From Thauera phenolivorans (GTDB taxonomy: Bacteria; Pseudomonadota; Gammaproteobacteria; Burkholderiales; Rhodocyclaceae): 64,000 bases of DNA. The notes beneath the pieces are model-generated. The model did no database searches, had not been told where the DNA came from, and was given only the letters and a program-made list of their open reading frames with translations. This document shows, piece by piece, positions 28,793 through 37,413 of the stretch; positions within the stretch are counted from its first letter, which is position 1; each line of letters opens with the position of its first letter. The translations under genes were made by a program, and so were the position numbers. The DNA lies in the NCBI RefSeq assembly GCF_001696715.1, contig NZ_MBFM01000004.1, forward strand, positions 574,737 through 638,736, read 5' to 3'.

Positions 28793-29953
28793 ATGTCCGC
28801 CCCGCCCGCCACCGTCCGCGCCCCCAACCGGCCGCTCAAGGTCCTGCAGCTGCTGCCCGCCCTCGACGGCGGCGGAGTCGAGCGCGGCACGCTCGAGATC
28901 GCGCGCGCCCTGGTCGCGGCCGGGCACGAATCGGTGGTGCTGTCCAAGGGCGGCCGCCTGGTCGCCCAGCTCGAGCGCGAGGGCTCGCGCCACCTCACGC
29001 TCGACCTCGGCCGCAAGTCGCCGGCCACCTTCCTGCAGTACCGCGCCCTGCGCAAGCGCTTCGAGCAGGAGCGTTTCGACATCATCCACGCCCGCTCCCG
29101 CCTGCCCGCCTGGGTCGCCTGGCTGGCCTGGCGCGGCATGCCGGCCGCCACCCGCCCGCGCTTCGTCACCACGGTGCACGGCATGCACTCGGTCAGCCGC
29201 TACAGCGCGATCATGTGCGCCGGCGAGCGTGTCATCGCGGTGAGCGACACCGTGCGCGACTACATCCGAACCCACTACCCGCCGAGCCGCTGGCCGCACC
29301 TGGCGGACGAGCGCATCACCGTGATCCCGCGCGGCATCGACCCGGCGGAATTCCCGCGCGACCACCGGCCGTCGGATGAATGGCTCGCGCGCTTTCGCAC
29401 CGAATTCCCGCAGCTCGGCCAGCGCAAGGTGCTGACGCTGCCCGGGCGGCTGACGCGGCTCAAGGGCCATCACGACTTCATCACGATCACGGGCAAGCTG
29501 GTCGCGGAAGGGCTGGACGTGGTCGGGCTGATCGTCGGCGGCGACGACCCCAAGCGCCCCGCTTACGCGAAGGAGATCCGTGAGCGCGTGCGGGCCGAGG
29601 GGCTGGCCGAGCGCATCCTGTTCACCGGCCACCGCAGCGACGTGCGCGAGATCTACGCGATCTCGGCCTGCGTGCTGAGCCTGTCCTCCACGCCGGAATC
29701 CTTCGGCCGCACGGTGCTGGAGCCGCTGGCGATGGGGCGGCCGGTGGTGGGGTATGCGCACGGGGGGGTGGCCGAGATCCTCGCCGAGCTGTTTCCCTTC
29801 GGCGCGGTGGCCAAGGGTGACCACGACGCTGCCGGCGCGCGCGCGGTCGGCGTGCTGCGCGGCGAGGCGCCGGCGATGAAACCCAATACCCGCTTCCTGC
29901 TGGCCGAGATGCAGGGGCGGACGATCGAACTCTACGAGGCGCTCGCATCATGA
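28793..29953 (+). CDS. GT4-family glycosyltransferase
   Basis: 386 aa, GT-B fold. Acceptor side begins LQLLPALDGGGVERGTLEIARAL; donor side has VLTLPGRLTRLKGHHDFI, ILFTGHRSDVREIYA and the retaining-GT EX7E motif in STPESFGRTVLEPLAMGRP. ATG at 28,793 follows closely a REP array; the ribosome site is weak. It overlaps the deacetylase gene by four bases. Probably acts in the cytoplasm on lipid A-core or a related lipid-linked glycan; donor and acceptor sugars unknown. Confidence 0.85.
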   Translation: MSAPPATVRAPNRPLKVLQLLPALDGGGVERGTLEIARALVAAGHESVVLSKGGRLVAQLEREGSRHLTLDLGRKSPATFLQYRALRKRFEQERFDIIHARSRLPAWVAWLAWRGMPAATRPRFVTTVHGMHSVSRYSAIMCAGERVIAVSDTVRDYIRTHYPPSRWPHLADERITVIPRGIDPAEFPRDHRPSDEWLARFRTEFPQLGQRKVLTLPGRLTRLKGHHDFITITGKLVAEGLDVVGLIVGGDDPKRPAYAKEIRERVRAEGLAERILFTGHRSDVREIYAISACVLSLSSTPESFGRTVLEPLAMGRPVVGYAHGGVAEILAELFPFGAVAKGDHDAAGARAVGVLRGEAPAMKPNTRFLLAEMQGRTIELYEALAS

Positions 29954-30771
29954 TCTGGCTCGGCCTCGCGCTGGCCGCGGCCGCGCTGTGGTTTTCCGAC
30001 CGCTACGCGTGGTGGCGGCGCCCGGTGGATTACCGCCACCCGCGGGTGCTGATGTACCACATGATCAGCCCGCACCGGAAAGGCGCGCGCTTCAACGGCC
30101 TGCGCGTGCCGCCCGAGCGCTTCGAGGCCCAGCTCGCCTGGCTCAGGCGCAACGGCTGGCAGTTCTTCACCGTCAACGAGCTGTGGGCGCGCTGGGACGC
30201 GCTGCCGGAAAAGAGCGTGGCGATCACCTTCGACGACGGCTACGCCGACAACCTCCACGCCGCCCTGCCGCTGCTCGAAAAGTACGACGCCCGCGCCACC
30301 GTCTACATGGTCGTCGACCGCCACGACCGCGACTGGTCCACCGCCAAGAAGGCGCACCACGACTCGGGCGAGCTCGCCCGCGAGCCCAAGCTGAGCGACG
30401 ACGAGGTCCGCCGCCTGCTCGCCAGCGGCCGCATCGAGATCGGCTCGCACACGCTGACCCACATCAACATGAAGACCACCCCGCTGGCGGACAAGCGGCG
30501 CGAGCTGATCGAGTCGCGCCGGGCGCTGGAGCAGGACTTCGGCGTGCCGGTGAGCAGCTTCGCCTACCCCTTCGGCATCTACGCCGCGGAGGACGTGGCG
30601 CTCGCGCGCGAATGCGGCTACCAGACCGCGGTGACCACGGTCGACGGCATCGACCCGCGCAGCCCGCGCCCCGACCCGCTCGAGCTCAAGCGGATCAAGG
30701 TCAGCGGTAAGGACACGATGCTCGGCTTCGTGATGCGCATGCGGGCCGGCAAGCGGGGATGGCGCAAGTGA
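29950..30771 (+). CDS. Membrane-anchored polysaccharide deacetylase (CE4/NodB-like)
   Basis: 273 aa. One N-terminal transmembrane segment (residues 2-16) precedes a deacetylase domain: LMYHMISP, AITFDDGYADN (metal-binding Asp), IGSHTLTHINM (metal His pair) and FAYPFGIY. All expected catalytic elements are present, so it is likely active, removing N- or O-acyl groups from a surface glycan in the periplasm or at the membrane. It overlaps both neighbours (4 and 13 nt). Confidence 0.85.
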   Translation: MIWLGLALAAAALWFSDRYAWWRRPVDYRHPRVLMYHMISPHRKGARFNGLRVPPERFEAQLAWLRRNGWQFFTVNELWARWDALPEKSVAITFDDGYADNLHAALPLLEKYDARATVYMVVDRHDRDWSTAKKAHHDSGELAREPKLSDDEVRRLLASGRIEIGSHTLTHINMKTTPLADKRRELIESRRALEQDFGVPVSSFAYPFGIYAAEDVALARECGYQTAVTTVDGIDPRSPRPDPLELKRIKVSGKDTMLGFVMRMRAGKRGWRK

Positions 30772-31757
30772 AGCGCAAGGTATGGATCCTGAGCGACGGC
30801 GCGCCCGGCCACCTGAGCCAGAGCCGCGGCGTGGTCGACGCGCTCGCGACGCGGCTCGCGCTGGAGGTCGACACCATCCCGCTGAAGGTGCGCAGCGCCT
30901 TGTGGAAGCGGCTCGGCCGCCTGTGCCTGCCACGCATCCGCAACACCCGCGCCTGGCTCGCCCGCATCTACGAGATCGCGCCCCCGCCCGGCCGGCCCGA
31001 GCTGATCGTCTCCTCGGGCGCCAACACCCTGCTCGCCAACGCCCTGCTCGCCCGCGAGCACCGCGCGGCCAACGTCTATAGCGGCACGCTGAAGGGCTAC
31101 GACCCGACCGCCTTCGACTGCGTGTTCACCGTCGTGCGGCTCGCCGGCGTGGCCTGCAACCAGGTGCTGCCGCTGCCCCCGGTGCCGGGCGAGCTTGCCC
31201 GCCCGCTGCCCGCCCCGCCCGCCGGCACGCCGCGGATCGCGGTGCTGATCGGCGGCGACGGCGCCGGCTACGTCTTCCGCGACGCCGACTGGCGCGCGCT
31301 CGCCGACGGCCTCGCCGCCCTCGCCCGGCGGGAAGGCGCCCAGCTCCTGCTGACCACCTCGCGCCGCACCGGCGCGGCCGCAGAGGCCATCCTGCGCGCC
31401 GCGCTGCCGCCCGCGCTGCTCGCCGACGCGGTGTGGTGGGACCAGGCGCCGCGCAAGGTGGTGCGCGACTTCCTCGCCGCCGCGAGCGCGGTGGTGGTCA
31501 CCGAGGACAGCCTCACCATGGTCGCCGAGAGCCTCTATTCCGGCCGCCCGGTGATCTCGGTCGCGCCCGCCACCGCCGCGCCCAACGCCAACGACGGCGC
31601 CGCGCTCGAGGCCTACGCCGAGCGTGGCCTGCTCGCGCGCAGCCCGATCGCCGGCCTCGCGAGCGCCGCGCTGCCGACCGCGAACCCCAGCCTGCCCGAC
31701 GTCCAGGCCGAGATCGCCGCCGTCCTGCTGCCGCTGCTGGAACACCCGAAGCCATGA
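30759..31757 (+). CDS. ELM1/DUF1022-family protein (second copy)
   Basis: 332 aa. It shares the family layout with the copy at 27,559: WILSDGAPGHLSQSRGVV at the N-terminus, LIVSSGANTLLANALL, AVLIGGDGAGYVF, LLTTSRRTGAAAE and VTEDSLTMVAESLYSGRPV. Sequence between these blocks is quite different, so it is a diverged paralogue rather than a recent duplicate. Overlaps the deacetylase by 13 nt and the next glycosyltransferase by 4 nt (ATGA). Function unknown; a GT-B-like role in core oligosaccharide synthesis is inferred from company. Confidence 0.78.
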   Translation: MAQVKRKVWILSDGAPGHLSQSRGVVDALATRLALEVDTIPLKVRSALWKRLGRLCLPRIRNTRAWLARIYEIAPPPGRPELIVSSGANTLLANALLAREHRAANVYSGTLKGYDPTAFDCVFTVVRLAGVACNQVLPLPPVPGELARPLPAPPAGTPRIAVLIGGDGAGYVFRDADWRALADGLAALARREGAQLLLTTSRRTGAAAEAILRAALPPALLADAVWWDQAPRKVVRDFLAAASAVVVTEDSLTMVAESLYSGRPVISVAPATAAPNANDGAALEAYAERGLLARSPIAGLASAALPTANPSLPDVQAEIAAVLLPLLEHPKP

Positions 31758-32824
31758 AAGACGTGCTGATCTGGGGCCGCTACGGTAACTACGGCCCGGA
31801 CTACCCGCGCAACCGCGTCATCGAGTCGGTGCTGCGCGAGCTCGGCTGCACGGTGCGCCGCTTCCTGCCCGCGCTCTCCGCCACCGCCGACCTCGAATAC
31901 GCGCTGCGCCGCGGCCCCCGGCCCGACCTCGTCTGGGTGCCCTGCTTCCGCCAGCGCGACCTCGCCGCCGCCGCCCGCTACGCCCGCCGCCACCGGCTGC
32001 CGCTGGTGTTCGACCCGCTGATCAGCGCCTACGACAAGCAGGTCAACGAGAAGCGCAAGTTCGCCGCCGACAGCGCCAAGGCGCGCAAGCTGCTGGCCTG
32101 GGAGTCGCGCCTGTTCAAGCTGCCCGACTGGCTGATCGCCGACACCGAAGGCCACGCCGACTACTTCCACGCCACCCATGGCGTACCGCGCGAACGCATC
32201 CGGGTGATCCCGGTGGGCGCGGAAGAAGCCCTGTTCTCCCCCCAGCCCTGGCCGCCAAAGCCCGCCGACGCCCCGCTCGAGCTGGTCTTCTTCGGCACCT
32301 TCATCGGCCTGCAGGGCGTCGACGTGCTGGCCCAGGCCATCCTGCAGTACGACGGCCCACCCACCCACTGGCGCCTGATCGGCGAAGGCCCGATGAAAGC
32401 GGAGTGCGAGCGCCTGCTCGCGCCGCTCGTCGGCGCCAGCGGCGCGAGCCGAATCAGCTTCGAAGGCTGGGGACCGCTGGCCGAGCTGCCCGGCCGGCTG
32501 GCGAGCGCGGACGCGATCCTCGGCATCTTCGGCACCAGCGACAAGGCGCTGCGGGTGATTCCGAACAAGGTGTATCAAGGCCTGGCGATCGGGCGGGCGG
32601 TGATCACGGCGGCGACGCCGGCGTTTCCGGTCGAGCTGAAGGCAGATGAGGAGCAGGGGCTGTTCTGGGCGCGGCCGGGGGATGCGGAGAGTGTGTGTGC
32701 GGCGGTGGGGCGGGTGCATGCAAGGCGAGATGCTTTACGTTCATTGGGCCGTGCGGCTCGGACCAGCTACGATGCGCACTTTTCCAATCAAGTAATTTCG
32801 GCGGTCCTACGGGATCTTCTCTGA
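31754..32824 (+). CDS. Glycosyltransferase (GT4-like)
   Basis: 356 aa. N-terminal LIWGRYGNYGPDYPRNRVI and central RIRVIPVGAEEALFSP, LVFFGTFIGLQGVDVLAQAI, WRLIGEGPM and IFGTSDKALRVIPNKVYQGLAIGRAVIT fit a GT-B retaining glycosyltransferase, with the usual second Glu replaced by the NKVYQ(GL) context seen in some GT4 members. Base composition drops in the last ~95 bp (from about 32,730), suggesting a recombination joint near the 3' end. Last gene of the msbA-linked rightward chain. Confidence 0.82.
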   Translation: MKDVLIWGRYGNYGPDYPRNRVIESVLRELGCTVRRFLPALSATADLEYALRRGPRPDLVWVPCFRQRDLAAAARYARRHRLPLVFDPLISAYDKQVNEKRKFAADSAKARKLLAWESRLFKLPDWLIADTEGHADYFHATHGVPRERIRVIPVGAEEALFSPQPWPPKPADAPLELVFFGTFIGLQGVDVLAQAILQYDGPPTHWRLIGEGPMKAECERLLAPLVGASGASRISFEGWGPLAELPGRLASADAILGIFGTSDKALRVIPNKVYQGLAIGRAVITAATPAFPVELKADEEQGLFWARPGDAESVCAAVGRVHARRDALRSLGRAARTSYDAHFSNQVISAVLRDLL

Positions 32825-32979
32825 AAGGAGAGCAGTGCGCCTCCCGTTCCTTCTCTCGAGCGGAGCGTGAGCCTGAGTCGCCACCGCTCAGACAAGTTCT
32901 ACGCTACGAAAAAGGGGACAGGCGGGAACAGACAAAGCTTTGACGAAACCCACTCAACCGCTACGGCAGCAGGAAAGCA

Positions 32980-34245
32980 ATGGTTTTACCCGAAACGCAT
33001 CGCCAGTATCTCTATTACTTCAATTCGCTCGCCGCTTTCTGGTTCTTTGCTTTCATTATTGTCGGCCCTAAGTACAGTATTGCGAGTAGCGCCCTGCTGC
33101 TGCTGAGCCTGATCACGCTGCCGAGCAAGCTCGGTCGCGTCGGGACCGCACTGAAAACGCAACTGCCGTGGATCCTGGGAATCGGGGTCTATTGCGTCTA
33201 TCACATTGCATACCGTTATTTTGAGGGGCTGCCCGCGGACAGGTTCGATCCGCCGTTGCGGTATCTCGCCGCAATACCGATCCTCATCTATCTGCAGCTC
33301 TATGGATTCAGCCAAACGGCGCTTGGGCTCGGGGCGGCGGCCGGCTGTCTCATCGGCGGTGGCGCAGGCATTCATGAGGTGGTGTCCGGCCACGCTGCCC
33401 GGGCGGGCTCGACGATCGCTCACCATCCCATCCCGTATGGCACGCTCGTCGCGCTGCTTGCAACGACCGCGATTTGCTGCGCGACGAGTACGCGAAGCCT
33501 TGCGCTCAGGGGCCTCCTTCTACTGGGCGCCGCAGTCGGTCTGGTAGCCGCAATCTATTCGGGAACTCGGGGACTATACCCCGCGGCTATTCTTGGGTTG
33601 TCATATCTCGGCTACCGCACGTTCCGATCCAGAGGCGTCAGCCGGGGCAAGATTTTATCTCTGGTCATTTCCCTGACCTTGACCGCCTCCTCCATCGCCT
33701 ACCAGTTTCCGACGGTCGAACGCAGACTCAAGGAAACGGTTTTTGAAATCAGGAAGATCGAATCTGGTGATCTCAACACTTCAATCGGACAGCGACTGCA
33801 GATGTGGCATACCGCCATCCATCTGTTCAGCCAGAATCCGGTTTTCGGATCTGGTTCCGACAAAGCCGGCAGGAGCTCCCAAGCTTCAAGCTTTCTGGCT
33901 GAGCACGGCTACAGCAAGCGCGTCCTCGCCTATGACCATTTCCATAACGAGTACCTGCACGCGCTAGCAGCCCACGGCGCGGCCGGGTTCATGGTCCTGA
34001 TCGGACTGTTCTGGGGAGCCCTCCGAGGCTTGTCTGCCGCACAAAGGGTGCCGGTAACCACCCTCCTGATCGTTATCGCGATAGAAGCCCTGACAGAAGG
34101 GGTCTTCATCGACACCAAACTCACCACCGCCTTCATTTTTCTGATCACTCTATTGCGCGCGCACGCATTCTGGCGTGATCACTCTGCAGAGTCAGCGCTC
34201 ACGCCTTGCGATTCTCCTTTTCGGATCCCAAAAAGAAGTTTGTAG
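32980..34245 (+). CDS. O-antigen ligase-like (WaaL/Wzy_C) membrane protein
   Basis: 421 aa with about ten to twelve hydrophobic segments. The Wzy_C-type periplasmic loop is visible (YSGTRGLYPAAI; later LFSQNPVFGSGSDKAG and YDHFHNEYLHALAAHGAAGF), with the conserved Arg and the H-x-N-E-(Y/F) motif. It is likely the ligase that moves undecaprenyl-linked O-antigen to lipid A-core, given a second, better polymerase candidate at 47,375. ATG 32,980 is preceded by AGGAA. Lower G+C than upstream genes. Its last 67 bp overlap the convergent GT25 gene. Confidence 0.8.
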   Translation: MVLPETHRQYLYYFNSLAAFWFFAFIIVGPKYSIASSALLLLSLITLPSKLGRVGTALKTQLPWILGIGVYCVYHIAYRYFEGLPADRFDPPLRYLAAIPILIYLQLYGFSQTALGLGAAAGCLIGGGAGIHEVVSGHAARAGSTIAHHPIPYGTLVALLATTAICCATSTRSLALRGLLLLGAAVGLVAAIYSGTRGLYPAAILGLSYLGYRTFRSRGVSRGKILSLVISLTLTASSIAYQFPTVERRLKETVFEIRKIESGDLNTSIGQRLQMWHTAIHLFSQNPVFGSGSDKAGRSSQASSFLAEHGYSKRVLAYDHFHNEYLHALAAHGAAGFMVLIGLFWGALRGLSAAQRVPVTTLLIVIAIEALTEGVFIDTKLTTAFIFLITLLRAHAFWRDHSAESALTPCDSPFRIPKRSL

Positions 34246-34982
34246 AACAGCGCATCCGCCACGCGGCGGAACGAACGTCGAATCGCACGCTGAAAGGACC
34301 TCGGCCTGGCAGCAGTGCGCACGCTCTCGCGCCCGTCGTCGAGGGAAGAGTTCTGCGCCGTCTCATGAAGGTGAATTGGGTTCGGCAGAACGCATCGCAC
34401 GTCGACCCCCCAGAGCATGTTCAGATCCATCCAGTCGTCGACCAGAAAACGTATCGGTGACTGCTTTCTGAGCAACAGCCGGGCGCCAGCGCGATTGATC
34501 AAGTATCCATGTGCGAGCCACGCGTTTCGCACAACTGCGATTCGGTAAGGCTCCGTCAGCTCAAGCAGCGGACGCGCCAGGTAGCGGTCGGCCTGGGTCA
34601 GCAGCAGTACGCGCGGCGTATCCGCCGCAAGCCAGGTCCGCAGGGCATCCTGCTCGAGAAGGGGGAGGACGTGATTCGTCAGCTCCGCGTCGTCCTCGAG
34701 TACGAGGGCGAAAGGCGCCTTGCCGTCGAGCAGTGTTTCATATGCTCCAAGATGGGACAGGGTGCATCCGACCTCACCCGCGGACGGCGCTCTGCCGTAC
34801 CAGCCTTCGAAGAAGGCGCGGTCTACCTTCGCATCCCGTTGTTCGGAGCTCAGTCGACGGCCGTCGACAGCCTCCAGTCGCTGAAAACCATCCAGCGCAA
34901 GCCCGCGAAGATGTGCGGAAATTCGCTGCCAACGCTCACCGGCAGCAGTGAGGTTGATGACGAAGATGGGACAGGGCCCCAT
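34179..34982 (-). CDS. GT25-family LPS glycosyltransferase
   Basis: 267 aa. GT25 (LOS beta-galactosyltransferase LgtB-like) motifs: IFVINLTAAGERWQRI, GEVGCTLSHLGAYETLL, FALVLEDDAEL (DxD-like) and AHGYLINRAGARLLL, then VDDWMDLNMLW. Length usual. It transfers a sugar, often galactose, to core or O-unit glycans. ATG at 34,982 shares one base with the stop of the upstream glycosyltransferase (TGATG). Its 3' end runs into the O-antigen ligase gene on the other strand. Confidence 0.85.
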   Translation of the reverse strand: MGPCPIFVINLTAAGERWQRISAHLRGLALDGFQRLEAVDGRRLSSEQRDAKVDRAFFEGWYGRAPSAGEVGCTLSHLGAYETLLDGKAPFALVLEDDAELTNHVLPLLEQDALRTWLAADTPRVLLLTQADRYLARPLLELTEPYRIAVVRNAWLAHGYLINRAGARLLLRKQSPIRFLVDDWMDLNMLWGVDVRCVLPNPIHLHETAQNSSLDDGRESVRTAARPRSFQRAIRRSFRRVADALFYKLLFGIRKGESQGVSADSAE

Positions 34983-36043
34983 CAGCCCCGCCCCACCCTT
35001 CGTGCGGACACGACGAGTTTCCGGACCGACTCATCAAGCAGTCGGGCGATTGCCTGATCGGAGTAAAGCCGAACGGCCTCGCGCCGGCCACTCTCCGCCA
35101 AACGCCGGCGCAATTCAGGTTCGTCATGCAATCGCCGGAGGGCGGCGACAAGGGCCGCGGGATTCTTTGCCGGTACGACCAGCGCCGTCTGACCGTCCAC
35201 ATAACAACTTGACGCACCGTCCACATCGGTTCCGATCAGCGCCTTTCGCCATGCAAAACTTTCGAGGATCGTGATGCCTTGCGCCTCGGCCTCCGAAGTG
35301 AAGCAGACGACATCCAGTCCATTGAAAAAGTCGCCCTTCTGCTCCGGGCCAATCCACCCGGGGAACTCCACGCGATCACGCAATCCGAGTTCCTCCGCCT
35401 GCCGCTCAAGCGCAGCGCGCTGCTCACCCTTGCCCGCGATGAGGGCCCGGAATTCCAGACCCTCCTTCGCGAGCAAGCCCAACGCCGCTAGCAGATGATG
35501 AAACCCCTTCACGGGGACCAATCGTCCGATGGCCCCGATCGTGAATGGCGGGTCCGTATGCTCTTTCAGCGCGTCCTCCGGCGGCACACTCACCGCATTG
35601 CTGATCACGAAGCTCGGTTTGGTGCCTCCGGTCGCCTCATCCACGAGGCGCTTCATATAGGGCGTGATGCAGAAGAAGGCATCCGCCCTCAGGGTGCGCT
35701 TGATATTGTGACTGTGGTTGAACGCGATCACCGGTACACCCTTCGGTGCGGCCCGCCCCAGCATATGTATCGCGCGACCGCTGTGAGCGATGATGGCTTC
35801 GATATGCCGCTCGCAGATCAAGCGCCGGGCCTTCCAACTGGCGAGCACATCATAGTGCCCCGAATTCCTCAGGGTCACGACATCGATTTTGCTGCCCGCA
35901 TAGTCCGGCACCTTGGCCGCGTCTTCGGCGGCGAGCAGCAGTGTGACGCGATGCCCGCATTGGGCGAGCAGTTCCGCCGTTTTCAGCGTCGCATTCCAGC
36001 GCCCACCGGTCGAGTCGCCGTAGACCGAATTCAAGATGTGCAT
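34982..36043 (-). CDS. GT4-family glycosyltransferase
   Basis: 353 aa. N-terminal MHILNSVYGDSTGGRWN with acceptor loop, HNHSH-like NHSHNIKRTLRADAFFCITPYMKRL, donor-site GAIGRLVPVKGFHHLLAAL and LIAGKGEQRAALE, and an EX7E motif in SEAEAQGITILESFAWRKA. ATG at 36,043 with CAGGA upstream is preferred over an upstream start 14 codons earlier. It forms a leftward pair with the GT25 gene, opposite to the rest of the locus. Sugar specificity unknown. Confidence 0.85.
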   Translation of the reverse strand: MHILNSVYGDSTGGRWNATLKTAELLAQCGHRVTLLLAAEDAAKVPDYAGSKIDVVTLRNSGHYDVLASWKARRLICERHIEAIIAHSGRAIHMLGRAAPKGVPVIAFNHSHNIKRTLRADAFFCITPYMKRLVDEATGGTKPSFVISNAVSVPPEDALKEHTDPPFTIGAIGRLVPVKGFHHLLAALGLLAKEGLEFRALIAGKGEQRAALERQAEELGLRDRVEFPGWIGPEQKGDFFNGLDVVCFTSEAEAQGITILESFAWRKALIGTDVDGASSCYVDGQTALVVPAKNPAALVAALRRLHDEPELRRRLAESGRREAVRLYSDQAIARLLDESVRKLVVSARRVGRG

Positions 36044-36074
36044 CGGAATTGTGTCCTGACTTGATCGGCGGCCT

Positions 36075-36185
36075 TCAGCCGCCAAGGTTCGAACGTTTCA
36101 GCAGGCGCCGCGCAAGACGCTTGAGGTCGCCGGGCCAGGTTCGCTTGGCCTCGTCGAAGAGTGTTCTTGCCGGAATGCCTCGCAT
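36075..36185 (-). pseudogene. Possible 3' remnant of a lost gene
   Basis: A minus-strand frame ending at 36,075 encodes 36 residues from an internal ATG (MRGIPARTLFDEAKRTWPGD then a basic tail) and reads open back to a stop at 36,276. The basic amphipathic tail looks like a protein C-terminus, but the upstream part is Pro/Lys/Ala rich and unconvincing. It ends 31 bp before the GT4 gene on the same strand. No homology can be named; it may be spurious. The rest of 36,086-36,543 shows no gene. Confidence 0.3.
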
Positions 36186-36543
36186 CCGAATCCACGACGA
36201 GAGCGGGCGAAGGTGACGAGCGGGCGGCTTTCTGGTTGCATCTGCTTTGGGTTCCTTTGACGCGGCGCAGGGAGCCTACAGTCGGAGGACCGCTTTGCAC
36301 GACCCCGATCAGCAGACCGTATCACTACGCGCAGTATAGCCTCACACGGATCAGTGCCCAGCGGTGGAAGCAAGCATGCACACCCCCAAGCGACGAAAGC
36401 GTCGTAATACCGGCGTGATCGCCGCGCGTTCGGCGCGACTGGCGTCCAAACGGCACAGCGTGAAACATCTTCTCATCAGTTCGGTTCTAGATTTCTCGGT
36501 GCAGTGCGATAATCGGGGGCCTCCCCTCCGCCCCTCATTCCCC

Positions 36544-37377
36544 ATGCAGAACCCCCAGCCAGCGCTCAGTTCCTACGCAGACGACGAGATCAGCCTCCTC
36601 GAACTCTGGCAGGTCCTCGTCAAGCGCAAGGCGCTCATCCTTACCTGCTTCATCCTCTGCCTCGCCGCAGGCGCGGCGTTCGCGTTCCTCAAGGCCCCGG
36701 TCTACGAGGCCAGCATCAAGCTGCGCATCGGCCAGGTGCAGGGCAACGGCGGGCTGCTCGAGAACGCGGAAGAACTCTCGGCGCGCATCCTCGCCCAGTA
36801 CGGCGAGGACGTTGCCGAAGGCATCAAGCGCGACCGGCCCTTCATCACCAAGGCCAGCGTACAGAAGGGGGTGACCACCACGCTCCAGCTCACGGCCGAA
36901 GGCGATACGCCGGAAGACGCTGCGCGGCTGCTCGACGACGTGGCCAAGGGCGTGCAGAAAACCCACACGACCATGTTCGAGGGCAACCTCAAGCCCATCG
37001 CCGAGCGCCTCAAGAGCCTCGAAGAGCAGCGCACCGCGCTGCAGCAGCAATACGTCGACCTCACCCAGCTCGCCGAGCAGCTCAAGGATCGCGACAGCGT
37101 CCAGGCCTCGCTGGTGATGCTGGAGCGCGGCCCGATCACCAACTCGATCAACCAGCAGGACGCCGAACGCCTGCGCCTCTCGCAGCAACTCACCCCGCCG
37201 CAGACCCGGCCCACCGAACTGATCGGTGAGATCACCGCGCCGGCGAAGCCGTCGAAGCCCAAAAAGGCGCTGGTGCTCGCACTTGCCGCCGTGTTGGGGA
37301 TGATGAGTGGCGTGATGCTCGCTTTCGCTGCCGAATTCATCTCGAAAGCCAAGGCAAACGGCGAAACGAAAGCCTAA
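36544..37377 (+). CDS. wzz: Wzz-family polysaccharide chain-length determinant
   Basis: 277 aa. Typical Wzz layout: cytosolic N-terminus DEISLLELWQVLVKRK, first TM about residues 31-48, a periplasmic part beginning PVYEASIKLRIGQVQ and containing a coiled-coil-like region (about 155-200), a PPxxP-like PSKPKK stretch and a second TM near residues 242-262. No kinase domain, so it is the O-antigen rather than group-1 capsule type. It sets the modal chain length made by the Wzy polymerase. ATG 36,544 chosen at the conserved N-terminus. Confidence 0.88.
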   Translation: MQNPQPALSSYADDEISLLELWQVLVKRKALILTCFILCLAAGAAFAFLKAPVYEASIKLRIGQVQGNGGLLENAEELSARILAQYGEDVAEGIKRDRPFITKASVQKGVTTTLQLTAEGDTPEDAARLLDDVAKGVQKTHTTMFEGNLKPIAERLKSLEEQRTALQQQYVDLTQLAEQLKDRDSVQASLVMLERGPITNSINQQDAERLRLSQQLTPPQTRPTELIGEITAPAKPSKPKKALVLALAAVLGMMSGVMLAFAAEFISKAKANGETKA

Positions 37378-37413
37378 TGCCATGGGAGTTCTAAAAAAGG
37401 GGCAATCGTTTAT

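Noticed and set aside
32825-32979. Small gene upstream of the O-antigen ligase-like gene
   Set aside because: The open frame there mixes the tail of the previous gene with intergenic sequence and shows no ribosome site or coding character.
36031-36373. Two minus-strand open frames of about 90 codons in the gap before wzz
   Set aside because: Low-complexity Arg/Ser/Pro translations without ribosome sites; only the short C-terminus-like frame ending at 36,075 is worth keeping, at low confidence.
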